Assembly: GCF_003989665.1 (NCBI RefSeq)
Contig: NZ_RZIJ01000024.1
Span: 1 to 64,000, forward strand
DNA length: 64,000 nucleotides
DNA from: Azospirillum doebereinerae
GTDB taxonomy: Bacteria; Pseudomonadota; Alphaproteobacteria; Azospirillales; Azospirillaceae
Reading direction: 5' to 3'
In this document: one piece after another, positions 46,967-59,175 of the stretch
Position numbering within the stretch: the first letter of the stretch is position 1
How the letters are laid out: each line of letters begins with the position of its first letter
Made by a program: the position numbers and the translations under genes
Notes under the pieces: generated by a model
Told to the model about the DNA's origin: nothing
The model's database searches: none
What the model saw: the letters and a program-made list of their open reading frames with translations, nothing else

Positions 46967-47365
46967 ATGAACATGAAGCACGTCCTTGCAACGGTGGTGG
47001 CTCTCGGACTGGGCGGAGCGGGAAGCGCGCTTGCGCAGCAGAGCGCCGCGATCCCCGGAGCCGCCGGCGACTACCGGGAAGTCAAAGACGACAAGCTTGT
47101 GGTTCCAGGCTTCAACCTCACGGTCGACCAGATCGACGACATGAACGTCATGGGGGCGAACAACGCCAAGATCGGCGAGGTCGAAGAGGTGCTGATGAAC
47201 GCCGCCGGGCAACCGGTCGCCGTGGTGGTCGACGTGGAAAACAGCGTGGGCATCGGCGATAAGGAGGTCGTCGTCGGGCTGGATCAATTGCGTTTGGATG
47301 GAGGGACCCTGGTCACGGCCCTGTCCAACGGGCAGATCGCCGCCTTGCCGACGTGGCATGACTGA
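46967..47365 (+). CDS. PRC-barrel domain exported protein
   Basis: 132 residues from ATG 46967. Signal peptide MNMKHVLATVVALGLGGAGSALAQQ; PRC-barrel core DDMNVMGANNAKIGEVEEVLMNAAGQPVAVVVDVENSVGIGDKEVVVGLDQL. Such proteins are frequent in Rhodospirillales periplasms, with unknown role. Follows the DUF2076 gene after a large hairpin. Confidence 0.85.
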   Translation: MNMKHVLATVVALGLGGAGSALAQQSAAIPGAAGDYREVKDDKLVVPGFNLTVDQIDDMNVMGANNAKIGEVEEVLMNAAGQPVAVVVDVENSVGIGDKEVVVGLDQLRLDGGTLVTALSNGQIAALPTWHD

Positions 47366-47413
47366 TCGCTTGTCCAGGCAGGATCGCGTCTAGGCAGGAT
47401 TGCATGGGTGCTG

Positions 47414-47538
47414 CCCCGGTTGCCCCCACCCTGACCCTCCCCCGCTTCGCAGGGGAAGGGGACCGCCGCCGACCGCCGACGGGCGTCCTACCCCCGCCCC
47501 TGCGAAGCGGGGGAGGGATGGGGTGGGGGCAACCGGGG
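47414..47538. repeat. Palindromic intergenic repeat, type B
   Basis: CCCCGGTTGCCCCCACCCTG at the left end and CGGGGGAGGGATGGGGTGGG / GGCAACCGGGG at the right pair into one long imperfect stem. It overlaps the last 51 bp of the ABC exporter gene. Confidence 0.8.
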
Positions 47539-49341
47539 CGGAACGTGCACGATCCGGCTTAGGACGTTCGTGGAAACTTCTGCGGCGGGCCCCGCCGCCG
47601 CCTCGCGCAGGGTGACGGCGCCGTTGGTGCGCTCCAGCACCAGCCTGCGCGTGTGGTAGGCGGCCAGACCGGCGTGGTTGCCGATGGTCAGCACGGTCGC
47701 CTCGGGCAGCTCGCGCCCGATCAGGTCGAGCAGTTCCGCCTCGCTCTGGGCGTCGAGCGAATCGGTGGCGTCCTCCAGGAAGATCCAGTCGGGGCGGGCG
47801 ACCAGCAGGCGGGCGAAGCCCAGCCGCTGGCGTTCGGGCACCGACAGCGCCTCGTCCCAGCGCTCGGGCGTGTCGAGACGCCCGGCCAGATGCTCCAGCC
47901 CGACCAAGGTCAGCGCCTTGGCCGCCTTGGCGGGGCTGACGGTCGCTTCCAATCCGGGATAGGCCAGCACCGCGCGCAGGCCGTCGTAGGGCAGGTAGGG
48001 GCGCTCGGGCATGAAGAAGACGCGGTTGTCGGTGGGCAGCACGATGCGCCCCCGGCCCCAGGGCCACGCCCGCGCCACCGCGCGGAACAGCCGGTCCGCC
48101 GCCGCCGGGTCGCCGACGATCAGCACCCGGTCGCCGCGCCGGATCTCCAGGTCGAAGTCGTGGACCACCGCCGTGCCGTCCGGATTGTCGATGGCGACCC
48201 CGTGGAAGGACAGCCCGCGATGGGCGTCCGAGCGCTCGACCAGAATGTGCCCGGCCTTGCCGGTCTCGTCGTCGAGCCGCTCCAGCGCCTCGTGCAGACT
48301 CAACACCCGCTCGACCGAGGCGCGCCATTCGGCGGCGCGGGCGAGGTTGTCGATGGGCCAGGACAGCGCGCCGACCGTTTGCTGGAACGCCTGCGCCGTC
48401 TGCATCAGCACGCCGAGCGAGATCGTCCCGGCGATGTAGCGCGGCGCCGCCACCAGGATGGGAAAGGCCGCCGACAGCACCGAATAGGTCGCGCTGAACA
48501 GCATCATGTGGCCCAGCGCCCGCGTCTGGCCGTGCCAGCCGGTCTTAACCCCGCCGAACAGGCCGGACAGCCGGCCGCGCTCGGCCGATTCGCTGTGCAG
48601 CAGGGCGATGGCCTGCCCGTTCTCCCGCACCCGCGCCAGCCCGAAGCGGAAATGCGCCTCGAAGCCCTGGCGGCGGTTGACCGCGTCGACCAGCGGCTGC
48701 CCGACCAGCAGCGCGATGGTCGTGCCCACGGCGGCGTAGAGCAGCGCGATGAACAGCAGATGGCCCGGCACCGACAGCTCCGTCCCGAACACGGTCACCG
48801 AGATTCGGCCCGACAGCATCCACAGGATGTTGGTGAAGCTGATCAGCAGCAGCGCGCAGTAGGTCAGCGAATGGCCGAGGTCGATCGCCATCTCGGTGGT
48901 GATGCGGATGTCCTCGGCGATGCGGCCGTCGGGGTTGTCGTGGTCGCCCGGCAGATAGGCGATCTGGTGGTGGCGGCCCCGCCGCAGCCAGCCTTCCAGC
49001 AGCTTGCGGGTCAGCCAGTCGCGCCAGCCCAGTTGCAGCCGCCGCTTCACCTTCAGGTGCAGCACCGCGTTGACGATGTTGAAGGCGATGATGACGCCGA
49101 CCGCCCCGATCATCGTGACGAAGCGGTCCATCGAGCGCTGCTCCAGCGCGTCGAACAGCCGCTCGCTCCACAAATTGATCAGCACCGGGACGACGACCTG
49201 CCCGATGGTCAGCAGCGCCAGCGCGGCGGTCAGCAGCCACACCCCCAGCCGTGCCTCCCCCGCCCAATAGCCGCCGGCGAAGCGCAGGAAGCGGCGCGTG
49301 AAGCTGGGGCGCGGCTCGCCGGCTCGGTCGGTCATGTCCAT
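47488..49341 (-). CDS. ABC exporter of the SbmA/YddA-like (ABC_membrane_2) family with degenerate nucleotide-binding domain
   Basis: 617 residues. Six-helix membrane domain with the family features WSERLFDALEQRSM, LGWRDWLTRKLLEGWL, and NPDGRIAEDIRITTEMAIDL. The nucleotide-binding domain is aberrant: the Walker A position reads VGDPAAADRLF with neither the second glycine pair nor Lys, the signature is LSVPERQRLGFARLL rather than LSGGE, and Walker B is WIFLEDATDSLD with the Asp-Glu order reversed. ATP binding is doubtful. The final residues (RLPPPHPSPASQGRG) are encoded by the intergenic repeat. Confidence 0.8.
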   Translation of the reverse strand: MDMTDRAGEPRPSFTRRFLRFAGGYWAGEARLGVWLLTAALALLTIGQVVVPVLINLWSERLFDALEQRSMDRFVTMIGAVGVIIAFNIVNAVLHLKVKRRLQLGWRDWLTRKLLEGWLRRGRHHQIAYLPGDHDNPDGRIAEDIRITTEMAIDLGHSLTYCALLLISFTNILWMLSGRISVTVFGTELSVPGHLLFIALLYAAVGTTIALLVGQPLVDAVNRRQGFEAHFRFGLARVRENGQAIALLHSESAERGRLSGLFGGVKTGWHGQTRALGHMMLFSATYSVLSAAFPILVAAPRYIAGTISLGVLMQTAQAFQQTVGALSWPIDNLARAAEWRASVERVLSLHEALERLDDETGKAGHILVERSDAHRGLSFHGVAIDNPDGTAVVHDFDLEIRRGDRVLIVGDPAAADRLFRAVARAWPWGRGRIVLPTDNRVFFMPERPYLPYDGLRAVLAYPGLEATVSPAKAAKALTLVGLEHLAGRLDTPERWDEALSVPERQRLGFARLLVARPDWIFLEDATDSLDAQSEAELLDLIGRELPEATVLTIGNHAGLAAYHTRRLVLERTNGAVTLREAAAGPAAEVSTNVLSRIVHVPPRLPPPHPSPASQGRG

Positions 49342-49428
49342 GGCGGGGTCGGCTTCCGATTATTCCTCCGTATCACCAACGAATGGGTGCTCACGCCCCG
49401 AAAGTACAGGGGCAAAGCGTCGGAAAGC

Positions 49429-52231
<2,803 letters not shown>

Positions 52232-52410
52232 AACCCTTCTTCAAAGGCCATCCTTCAAAGGCCATCGGGCGGGGCAAGACGCCACGCTTCGCACCCAAAG
52301 GATTCACGCCGAAAGAAGCCGGAACAAGGCCCCCCGCCATGGGTTGAACGCACACCTTCGGGCGCCCACTCTCCGGTGGCGTTCTTTTCAATCGCGGAAA
52401 AAGGCGGACC

Positions 52411-54705
52411 ATGGCGAACATTCTGAAACAGGCGACGCGGCTCGGTGAAGGACGACCCTTTCCCTTGGGCGCCACTTGGGACGGCATCGGTGTGAATTTC
52501 GCCTTGTTCTCGGCCAACGCCACGAAGGTCGAACTCTGCCTGTTCGACGAGACCGGCGAGGAGGAGCTCGAGCGGATCGAGCTTCCCGAATTCACCAACG
52601 AGATCTGGCACGGCTACCTGCCCGACGCCCGTCCGGGCCAGCTCTACGGCTACCGCGTCCACGGCCCCTACGAGCCGGAGAACGGCCACCGCTTCAACGC
52701 GAACAAGCTGCTGATCGACCCCTACGCCAAGGAATTGGTCGGCGAGATCCGCTGGAATCCGGCGCATTTCGGCTACGTCATGGAATCGGGCGACGACACC
52801 ACCTTCGACGAGCGCGACAGCGCGCCCTTCATGCCGAAATGCCGGGTGATCGACCCGGCCTTCACCTGGGGGCGCGGCGAGACCTCGCCGGCCGTGCCGT
52901 GGGACCGGACGATCTTCTACGAGACCCACGTCAAGGGCTTCACCAAGCTGCACCCGGCGGTGCCCGACCGCTTGCGCGGCACCTACGGCGGCATGGCGAT
53001 CAAGGAGGTCATCGACTACGTCAAGAGCCTGGGCGTCACCTCGGTGGAACTGCTGCCGATCCACGCCTTCGTCCAGGACCAGCATCTGGTCGACAAGGGG
53101 CTGGCGAACTACTGGGGCTACAACTCCATCGGCTTCTTCGCGCCCGAGCCGCGCTACGCCGCGACCAGCAACAGCATCAAGGAATTCAAGGAGATGGTCG
53201 CCCATCTCCACGCCGCCGACCTGGAGGTGATCCTCGACGTCGTCTACAACCACACCGCCGAGGGCAACGAGCGCGGGCCGACCCTGTCCTTCAAGGGGAT
53301 CGACAACGCGTCCTACTACCGGCTGATGCCGGACGAGAAGCGCTACTACATCAACGAGACCGGCACCGGCAACACGGTCAACCTCAGCCACCCGCGCGTC
53401 TTGCAGATGGTCACCGACAGCCTGCGCTACTGGGCGACCGAGATGCACGTCGACGGCTTCCGCTTCGATCTGGCCACCATCCTGGGGCGCGAGCCGCACG
53501 GCTTCGACGAGGGCGGCGGCTTCCTCGACAGCTGCCTCCAGGACCCGATCCTGTCCAGCGTGAAGCTGAGCGCCGAGCCGTGGGACTGCGGCCCCGGCGG
53601 CTATCAGGTCGGCAACTTCCCGCCGGGCTGGGCCGAGTGGAACGACAAGTTCCGCGACACCGTCCGCGCCTTCTGGAAGGGCGACGAGGGCAAACTGCCG
53701 GAATTGGCGCCGCGCCTGTGCGGGTCGGGCGACGTCTTCAACAAGCGCGGCCGCAAGCCGTGGTCCAGCGTGAACTTCATCACCGCGCATGACGGCTACA
53801 CGCTGCACGACCTCGTCTCCTACAACGACAAGCACAACGAGGCGAACGGCGAGAACAACAACGACGGCCATTCCCACAACATCTCGTGGAACCATGGGGT
53901 CGAGGGACCGACCGACGACCCCGAGATCAAGGCCCTGCGCGAGCGCCAGAAGCGCAACCTGCTGGCGACGCTGCTGCTGTCGCAGGGCACGCCGATGCTG
54001 CTGGCCGGTGACGAGTTCGGCAACACGCAGAACGGCAACAACAACGCCTATTGCCAGGACAACGAGACGGCGTGGCTGAACTGGGACAGCATCGACGAGG
54101 ACGGCCAAGCCCTGATCGAGTTCGTCCGCCGCGTCATCGCGGTGCGCCAGTCCTTCCCCATGCTGCGGCGCGGGCGCTTCCTGTCGGGCGAGTACAACGC
54201 CGAGTTCGACGTGAAGGACGTGACGTGGCTGACCCCGGCCGGCGACGAGATGGCCGACGGCCACTGGCACGACGGCAACGCCAAGTGCCTGGGCATGCTG
54301 CTGGACGGGCGGGCACAAGCGACCGGCATCAAGCGCCCGGCGATGGACGCCACGCTGCTGCTGGTGGTGAACTCGCACCACGACGTGGTCGGCTTCACCC
54401 TGCCCGAGGTCAGCGGCGGCAGCGTGTGGCGCTGTCTGGTCGACACCAACGCCCCCGACCCCGACGAGGTGCCGCGCGTCAACACCGGCGACACCTACAT
54501 GGTGACCGGACGGTCGCTGCTGCTGCTGGCGCTGGAGCCGGAAGGCAAGACCTCCTTCGCGCTGCGCCGCGCCGCCCGCGCGTTGCGGAGCGTGGCGGAA
54601 ACCCCGGCGCCGGTGTCCTTCTCCGAGGAGGAGCCGGTGGCGGAGGCGGAGGTTGAGGCGGCCGAGGAGGCCGAGGTCGAGACGGCGGAAAAGCCGACCG
54701 CCTAA
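52411..54705 (+). CDS. glgX: Glycogen debranching enzyme
   Basis: 764 residues. N-terminal CBM48 (PFPLGATWDGIGVNFALFSANATKVELCLFD), then an isoamylase-type GH13 barrel: HVKGFTKLHP, DVVYNHTAEG, nucleophile Asp in VDGFRFDLATI, Glu in LSAEPWDCGPGGYQ, and ITAHDGYTLHDLVSYNDKHNEANGENN. Hydrolyses alpha-1,6 branches of glycogen limit dextrin. An acidic tail of about 40 residues (EEEPVAEAEVEAAEEAEVE) extends past the family norm. No other glg gene is near. An inverted repeat GAACGC...GCGTTC lies in its leader. Confidence 0.93.
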   Translation: MANILKQATRLGEGRPFPLGATWDGIGVNFALFSANATKVELCLFDETGEEELERIELPEFTNEIWHGYLPDARPGQLYGYRVHGPYEPENGHRFNANKLLIDPYAKELVGEIRWNPAHFGYVMESGDDTTFDERDSAPFMPKCRVIDPAFTWGRGETSPAVPWDRTIFYETHVKGFTKLHPAVPDRLRGTYGGMAIKEVIDYVKSLGVTSVELLPIHAFVQDQHLVDKGLANYWGYNSIGFFAPEPRYAATSNSIKEFKEMVAHLHAADLEVILDVVYNHTAEGNERGPTLSFKGIDNASYYRLMPDEKRYYINETGTGNTVNLSHPRVLQMVTDSLRYWATEMHVDGFRFDLATILGREPHGFDEGGGFLDSCLQDPILSSVKLSAEPWDCGPGGYQVGNFPPGWAEWNDKFRDTVRAFWKGDEGKLPELAPRLCGSGDVFNKRGRKPWSSVNFITAHDGYTLHDLVSYNDKHNEANGENNNDGHSHNISWNHGVEGPTDDPEIKALRERQKRNLLATLLLSQGTPMLLAGDEFGNTQNGNNNAYCQDNETAWLNWDSIDEDGQALIEFVRRVIAVRQSFPMLRRGRFLSGEYNAEFDVKDVTWLTPAGDEMADGHWHDGNAKCLGMLLDGRAQATGIKRPAMDATLLLVVNSHHDVVGFTLPEVSGGSVWRCLVDTNAPDPDEVPRVNTGDTYMVTGRSLLLLALEPEGKTSFALRRAARALRSVAETPAPVSFSEEEPVAEAEVEAAEEAEVETAEKPTA

Positions 54706-54731
54706 GAAAACCGCACAGACGCGGCTCCGCG

Positions 54732-54844
54732 TGCCCCCTCCCTAACCCTCCCCCGCCTTCGGCGGGAGAGGGGACTGCCGCCACACTTCGACAAGCATCC
54801 GGCCCCCTCTCCCGCGCAAGCGGGGGAGGGATGGGGAGGGGGCG
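54732..54844. repeat. Palindromic intergenic repeat, type B
   Basis: GTGCCCCCTCCCTAACCCTC ... GCCTTCGGC ... CGGGGGAGGGATGGGGAGGG. Begins 26 bp after glgX. Confidence 0.8.
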
Positions 54845-54916
54845 CGCAAGGCGGAATTTGAACAATCCTGTTTAACTCTCCATCGAACCGTCACCCTCCG
54901 GAAAAAGCGGCCCATC

Positions 54917-55987
54917 ATGAAACTCTTCGAATGCCAGCATTGCCACCAGCCGCTCTATTTCGAGAACACGCTGTGCGAACGCTGCGGCCACCGGCTCGGC
55001 TACATGCCCGATCCGGGGATGCTGACCGCGCTGGAGCCGACGGAGACCGAGGGCGCCTGGACCGCGCTGGCCTTTCCGGGCAAGCGGTTCAAGTTCTGCC
55101 GGAACGCCGAACTCGACGCCTGCAACTGGCTGCTGGAGGACGACGACGAGGCGACCCACTGCGCCGCCTGCCGCCACAACCACATCATCCCCGATCTGTC
55201 CGACGCGGAGAACCTGACGCGCTGGCGCAAGCTGGAACTGGCCAAGCACCACCTCTTCTACACGCTGACCAACCTCAAGCTGCCGCTGAAGACCCGCGCC
55301 GAGGATCCGGAGAACGGCCTCGTCTTCGACTTCCTGTCCGACACGGTGAACCCCGACGGCAGCGTCACGCCGGTGCTGACCGGCCATTCCAACGGCCTGA
55401 TCACCATCAACGTCGCCGAGGCCGACGACGCGGAGCGCGAGAAGCGGCGCACCGAGATGGGCGAGCCCTACCGCACGCTGCTCGGCCATTTCCGGCACGA
55501 GATCGGCCATTACGTCTGGGATCGTCTGGTGCTCGCGAACCCGGACACGCTGGAGCGCTTCCGCGCCCTGTTCGGCGACGAGCGCGAGGATTACGGCGAG
55601 GCGCTGCAACGCCACTACGCCTCCGGCCCGCCGGGCGACTGGCAGTCCAACTACGTCAGCGGCTACGCCGCCGCCCATCCCTGGGAGGATTTCGCCGAGA
55701 CCTGGGCGCATTACCTCCACATCGTCGACACGCTGGAGACCGCGCGCGCCTTCGGCCTGAAGATCCGCCCGCGCGTCAGCGAGGGCGCCGATCTGCAGGC
55801 CGAGGTGGACTTCAATCCCCACAAGGCCCGCGACATCGAGGATCTGATCGAGCCCTGGCTGCCGCTGACCTACGCGGTCAACAGCCTGAACCGCAGCATG
55901 GGCCAGCCCGACCTCTACCCCTTCATCCTGTCGAAGCCCGTGATCGAGAAGCTCGGCTTCATGAACAAGATGGTGCGGGCGCTGTAA
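54917..55987 (+). CDS. Zinc-binding metallopeptidase with N-terminal zinc ribbon
   Basis: 356 residues. N-terminal ribbon FECQHCHQPLYFENTLCERCGHRLGY with two CxxC pairs, a second Cys set DACNWLL...HCAACRHNH, and a gluzincin motif FRHEIGHYVWD (HExxH). ETWAHYLHIVDTLETA provides further conserved acid and His. This matches the putative zinc-binding metallopeptidase family (formerly a DUF) of alphaproteobacteria. No signal peptide. Substrate unknown. Convergent with a diguanylate cyclase gene, 19 bp apart. Confidence 0.88.
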   Translation: MKLFECQHCHQPLYFENTLCERCGHRLGYMPDPGMLTALEPTETEGAWTALAFPGKRFKFCRNAELDACNWLLEDDDEATHCAACRHNHIIPDLSDAENLTRWRKLELAKHHLFYTLTNLKLPLKTRAEDPENGLVFDFLSDTVNPDGSVTPVLTGHSNGLITINVAEADDAEREKRRTEMGEPYRTLLGHFRHEIGHYVWDRLVLANPDTLERFRALFGDEREDYGEALQRHYASGPPGDWQSNYVSGYAAAHPWEDFAETWAHYLHIVDTLETARAFGLKIRPRVSEGADLQAEVDFNPHKARDIEDLIEPWLPLTYAVNSLNRSMGQPDLYPFILSKPVIEKLGFMNKMVRAL

Positions 55988-56006
55988 AGGTCGGAACCGT
56001 CGGCGC

Positions 56007-57629
56007 TCAGGCCGTCGGCGCGTCGGCCGCCGCCATCGCCGGGGTCCAGCGGACGGCGCGGTTGCGCCCGTCGCGCTTGGCCTTGTAGAGCGCTTCGTCG
56101 GCGCGGCGGATCACCACGGCGATCTCGGCCGAATCCTCCGGCCAGGAGGCGACGCCGATGGAGCAGCCGACCCGCACCGCCTCGCCGCCGATCGACACCG
56201 GTTCGTTGACGGCGGCGATGATGCGGGCGGCCAGTTCCTTGGTGTCGGGGGCCGGCTTGCCGGAGGGGCGCGGCAGCACGGCGGCGAACTCGTCGCCGCC
56301 CAGCCGCGCGACCACGTCGTCGTCGCGGAAGATGGTGGCGAGCCGTCCGCCGACCTGCCGCAGCACCACGTCGCCCGCGTCGTGGCCGAGGCGGTCGTTG
56401 ATCGGCTTGAAGCCGTCGAGATCGATGTACATCATCGTCGCCGCCCCGTCGCTGCCGCTGGTCGAGGCCTCGACGTACTGCTCGAAATAGCGCCGGTTGG
56501 GCAATGCGGTCAGCCGGTCCTCGTAGGCGATGTCCTCCAGCCGCATCAGCGCGGCGTCCTTGTTGGTCAGGCTCTCGATCAAGTCGCGCAGCGCGGCCGA
56601 CAGGCGGCCGATCTCGGTGGAGCCGCCGACGTTGGGGATCGCCACCCCGCCCTCGCCCCGGCGGATGCGCTCGGCCGCCTCGGTGATGGCGACCAGCGGG
56701 CGCGCGATGCGGCCGGCCGCGAACCAGCCCAGCGCGCTGAACAGCGCCGCCAGCACGGCGCCGGCCACGACGATGGTGGTGCGCAGCCGCCCGGTCTCGG
56801 CCTCGACGACGCGGATCGGCTGGCGGGCCACGGCGGTCCAGCCCAGCCCGGCGTAATCGTACAGCCCCCGGCCGTGGGCGACGCCGGTCAAATAGGTGGC
56901 GCCATCCGCCCAGCGCGCGATCGACCAGCCTTCGGTCCTCCAGTCCAGCGGAAGCGGCTTGCCCACCATCTCGTCGGGGCCGATCAGCACGTTGCCGTCC
57001 GCCGACAGAATATAAAGGGCCAGCCCCTCGCGACCCTTCAGCGAGGCGGTCAGGTCGCGCAGCGTGGTGCGCGCCCAGTCCCAGCTGTAATGGACGGCGA
57101 GGACGCCGACGGCGGTGCCGCCCATGTCGCGCAGCGGCGCCGAGACGTCGACGAATTTCGGGGTTTCGCCCGGCAGGTGCGGCACCTTGCCCTTGAGCGC
57201 GACCGCCTCGTGGACGTCGCCGACGAACAGGCCCTTCATGCCCTCGACGTGGACGGGGCGGGTGACGACGTTCTTGCCGAGCAGCAGGTTGCCGCTGGCC
57301 GCCACCACGTCGCCCTGGCGGTTGGTCGCCCCCATCCAGGCGATGGTCGGGTCGCGCCGCTTCAGCTCGTCGATGGTCGCCTGGGCGACGGCCGGATCCT
57401 TGAGGGAGTCGATCTGGGACAGCGCGGCGATCTGGTTGGCGCGCCCCCACATCGTCTGGTCGAGCTGGCGGGCCAGCGACCGCGCCAGCTCCGTCATGAA
57501 ATCGCCGATCTCGCGGGTCAGCGTGTGCTCCGCCTGGGAGGTGACGAACAAACCCTTGGCGAGCGTCAGCCCCAGCACCAGGATGGCGGTGGTGACCGCC
57601 ACGGTGGCCCGCAAACCCAAGCTGTTCAT
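56007..57629 (-). CDS. Membrane diguanylate cyclase (Cache-HAMP-GGDEF)
   Basis: 540 residues. N-terminal membrane helix (LRATVAVTTAILVLGLTLAKG), an extracytoplasmic Cache-like sensor of about 240 residues, a second helix near 285-310 (TTIVVAGAVLAALFSALGWF), HAMP, and a GGDEF domain with intact LGGDEFAAVLPR and a DLDGFKPINDRLGHDAGD motif. Synthesises c-di-GMP in response to an external ligand. RxxD-like inhibitory site not confirmed. Confidence 0.92.
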   Translation of the reverse strand: MNSLGLRATVAVTTAILVLGLTLAKGLFVTSQAEHTLTREIGDFMTELARSLARQLDQTMWGRANQIAALSQIDSLKDPAVAQATIDELKRRDPTIAWMGATNRQGDVVAASGNLLLGKNVVTRPVHVEGMKGLFVGDVHEAVALKGKVPHLPGETPKFVDVSAPLRDMGGTAVGVLAVHYSWDWARTTLRDLTASLKGREGLALYILSADGNVLIGPDEMVGKPLPLDWRTEGWSIARWADGATYLTGVAHGRGLYDYAGLGWTAVARQPIRVVEAETGRLRTTIVVAGAVLAALFSALGWFAAGRIARPLVAITEAAERIRRGEGGVAIPNVGGSTEIGRLSAALRDLIESLTNKDAALMRLEDIAYEDRLTALPNRRYFEQYVEASTSGSDGAATMMYIDLDGFKPINDRLGHDAGDVVLRQVGGRLATIFRDDDVVARLGGDEFAAVLPRPSGKPAPDTKELAARIIAAVNEPVSIGGEAVRVGCSIGVASWPEDSAEIAVVIRRADEALYKAKRDGRNRAVRWTPAMAAADAPTA

Positions 57630-58032
57630 GCCGCGACCCCCTCGGACGCTCCGCCGATCCGGAACTCTTATGCCTTATTGGAGGGGTTTGCGATACGGGG
57701 GAGGCGCCAAAATCACCGATTTGCAACAAATTGAGGTGAGGCCGGCAACGGAATGGATGGTGTGCAAACGTTGGTTATACTGACGTTCAGCGTATTGCGA
57801 AAAAAGGAAAAGGCCGCTAGCTATACAGCCGCGGCCCGAGTTTAGGGAGGAAACGCCTGATAAGGCGGTCAAAAAAGCAGATAATGCTGCGTCGCAGAAA
57901 ATCCAGCCCCGGTGGCTGGATTTTTCGTTTGTGGGTTCGACAATCCGCGAAAACGATAAGCGGGGGTGAACCTTGGCCCGAACGGGGTATGATGGCGGAC
58001 CAACCAACCGGGAACCGGGAAGAGACTCCATT
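57630..58032. promoter_or_regulatory. 403-bp intergenic region with a possible small RNA
   Basis: Carries the cyclase promoter on its left side and the TRAP protein promoter on its right. In the middle is a run of pairings: CGCC-TGATAA-GGCG at 57855-57868 and a strong terminator at 57899. A 30-codon frame (57753-57845) is also open. No annotated gene can be asserted. Confidence 0.35.
57899..57930 (+). terminator. Rho-independent terminator, + strand
   Basis: AAATCCAGCC / GGCTGGATTT stem (57899-57908 with 57914-57923), CCGGT loop, then TTTTTCGTTT. No + strand protein gene ends upstream, so it terminates an untranslated or very short transcript. Confidence 0.7.
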
Positions 58033-59124
58033 ATGAAACGGCGTGCGTTCCTCACCACCGCGGGCGTCGGCCTTGCCGCCGGCACCGTCGCCGCCCCGGC
58101 CATCGCGCAGAGCCAGCCCGAGATCAAGTGGCGCCTCGCGTCGAGCTACCCCAAGAGCCTCGACACCATCTACGGCGCGGCCGAGTTCATCACCAAGCGC
58201 GTGGCCGCCGCCACCGACGGCAAGTTCCAGATCCGCCCCTTCGCGGCCGGCGAGATCGTGCCGGCGTTGCAGGTGCTCGACGCCGTGCAGAACGGCACGG
58301 TGGAGTGCGGCCAGTCCGCCGCCTATTTCTACGTCGGCAAGGACCCGACCTTCTGCTTCGACACGGCGATGCCGTTCGGCCTGAACACCCGCCAGCACAT
58401 CGCCTGGATGATGCATGGCGGCGGTCTGGAGCTGATGCGCGAGGTGTTCAAGGACTACAACGTCATCCACATCCCGGCCGGCAACACCGGCGCGCAGATG
58501 GGCGGCTGGTTCCGCAAGGAGATCAAGGGCCTGGACGACCTGAAGGGCCTGAAGATGCGGATCGGCGGGCTGGTCGGGCAGATCCTGACGCCCTTCGGGC
58601 TGGTCCCGCAGCAGATCGGCGGCGGCGACATCTACCCGGCGCTGGAGAAGGGCACCATCGACGCGGCGGAGTTCGTCGGCCCCTACGACGACGAGAAGCT
58701 GGGCTTCTACAAGGTCGCCAAGAACTACTACTACCCCGGCTGGTGGGAGGGCTCGGCCCAGATCCCGCTGCTGTTCAACATGCAGGCGTGGGAGCAGCTT
58801 CCGGCCTCCTACCGGGTGATCCTGGAGCAGGCCTGCTGGGAGGCCAACACCTGGATGCTGGCCAAATACGACACGCTCAACGCCGCCGCGCTGAAGCGGC
58901 TGGTCGGCGGCGGCGCGTCGCTGCGCCTGTTCCCGCGCGACATGATGCAGGCCTGCGAGAAGGCGGCCTACGAGCTGTACGACCAGCTCGCGGCGACCAA
59001 CCCGCGCTTCAAGAAGGTCTACGAGGCGTGGAAGCCTTTCCTGGAAGAGGAACGGCTGTGGTTCCGCGTCGCCGAGAACGGCTTCGACGCCTTCGTCTAC
59101 AGCCAGTCGGCCCAGCGCAGGTAA
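58033..59124 (+). CDS. TRAP transporter substrate-binding protein (DctP family, orphan)
   Basis: 363 residues from ATG 58033. MKRRAFLTTAGVGLAAGTVAAPAIAQ is a twin-arginine signal. DctP fold: WRLASSYPKSLDTIYGAAEFITKRV, LKMRIGGLVGQILTPFGLVPQQIGGGDIYPALEKGTIDAAEFVGPYDD with the conserved Arg and Asp/Glu loop. This subgroup often binds alpha-keto or organic acids. No dctQ/dctM membrane genes follow; a repeat hairpin does. Confidence 0.9.
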   Translation: MKRRAFLTTAGVGLAAGTVAAPAIAQSQPEIKWRLASSYPKSLDTIYGAAEFITKRVAAATDGKFQIRPFAAGEIVPALQVLDAVQNGTVECGQSAAYFYVGKDPTFCFDTAMPFGLNTRQHIAWMMHGGGLELMREVFKDYNVIHIPAGNTGAQMGGWFRKEIKGLDDLKGLKMRIGGLVGQILTPFGLVPQQIGGGDIYPALEKGTIDAAEFVGPYDDEKLGFYKVAKNYYYPGWWEGSAQIPLLFNMQAWEQLPASYRVILEQACWEANTWMLAKYDTLNAAALKRLVGGGASLRLFPRDMMQACEKAAYELYDQLAATNPRFKKVYEAWKPFLEEERLWFRVAENGFDAFVYSQSAQRR

Positions 59125-59175
59125 GGGCGGGGGCAACGGGGGCGGAGTGACGGAAGGCCCAGACGAGGGGACTTT

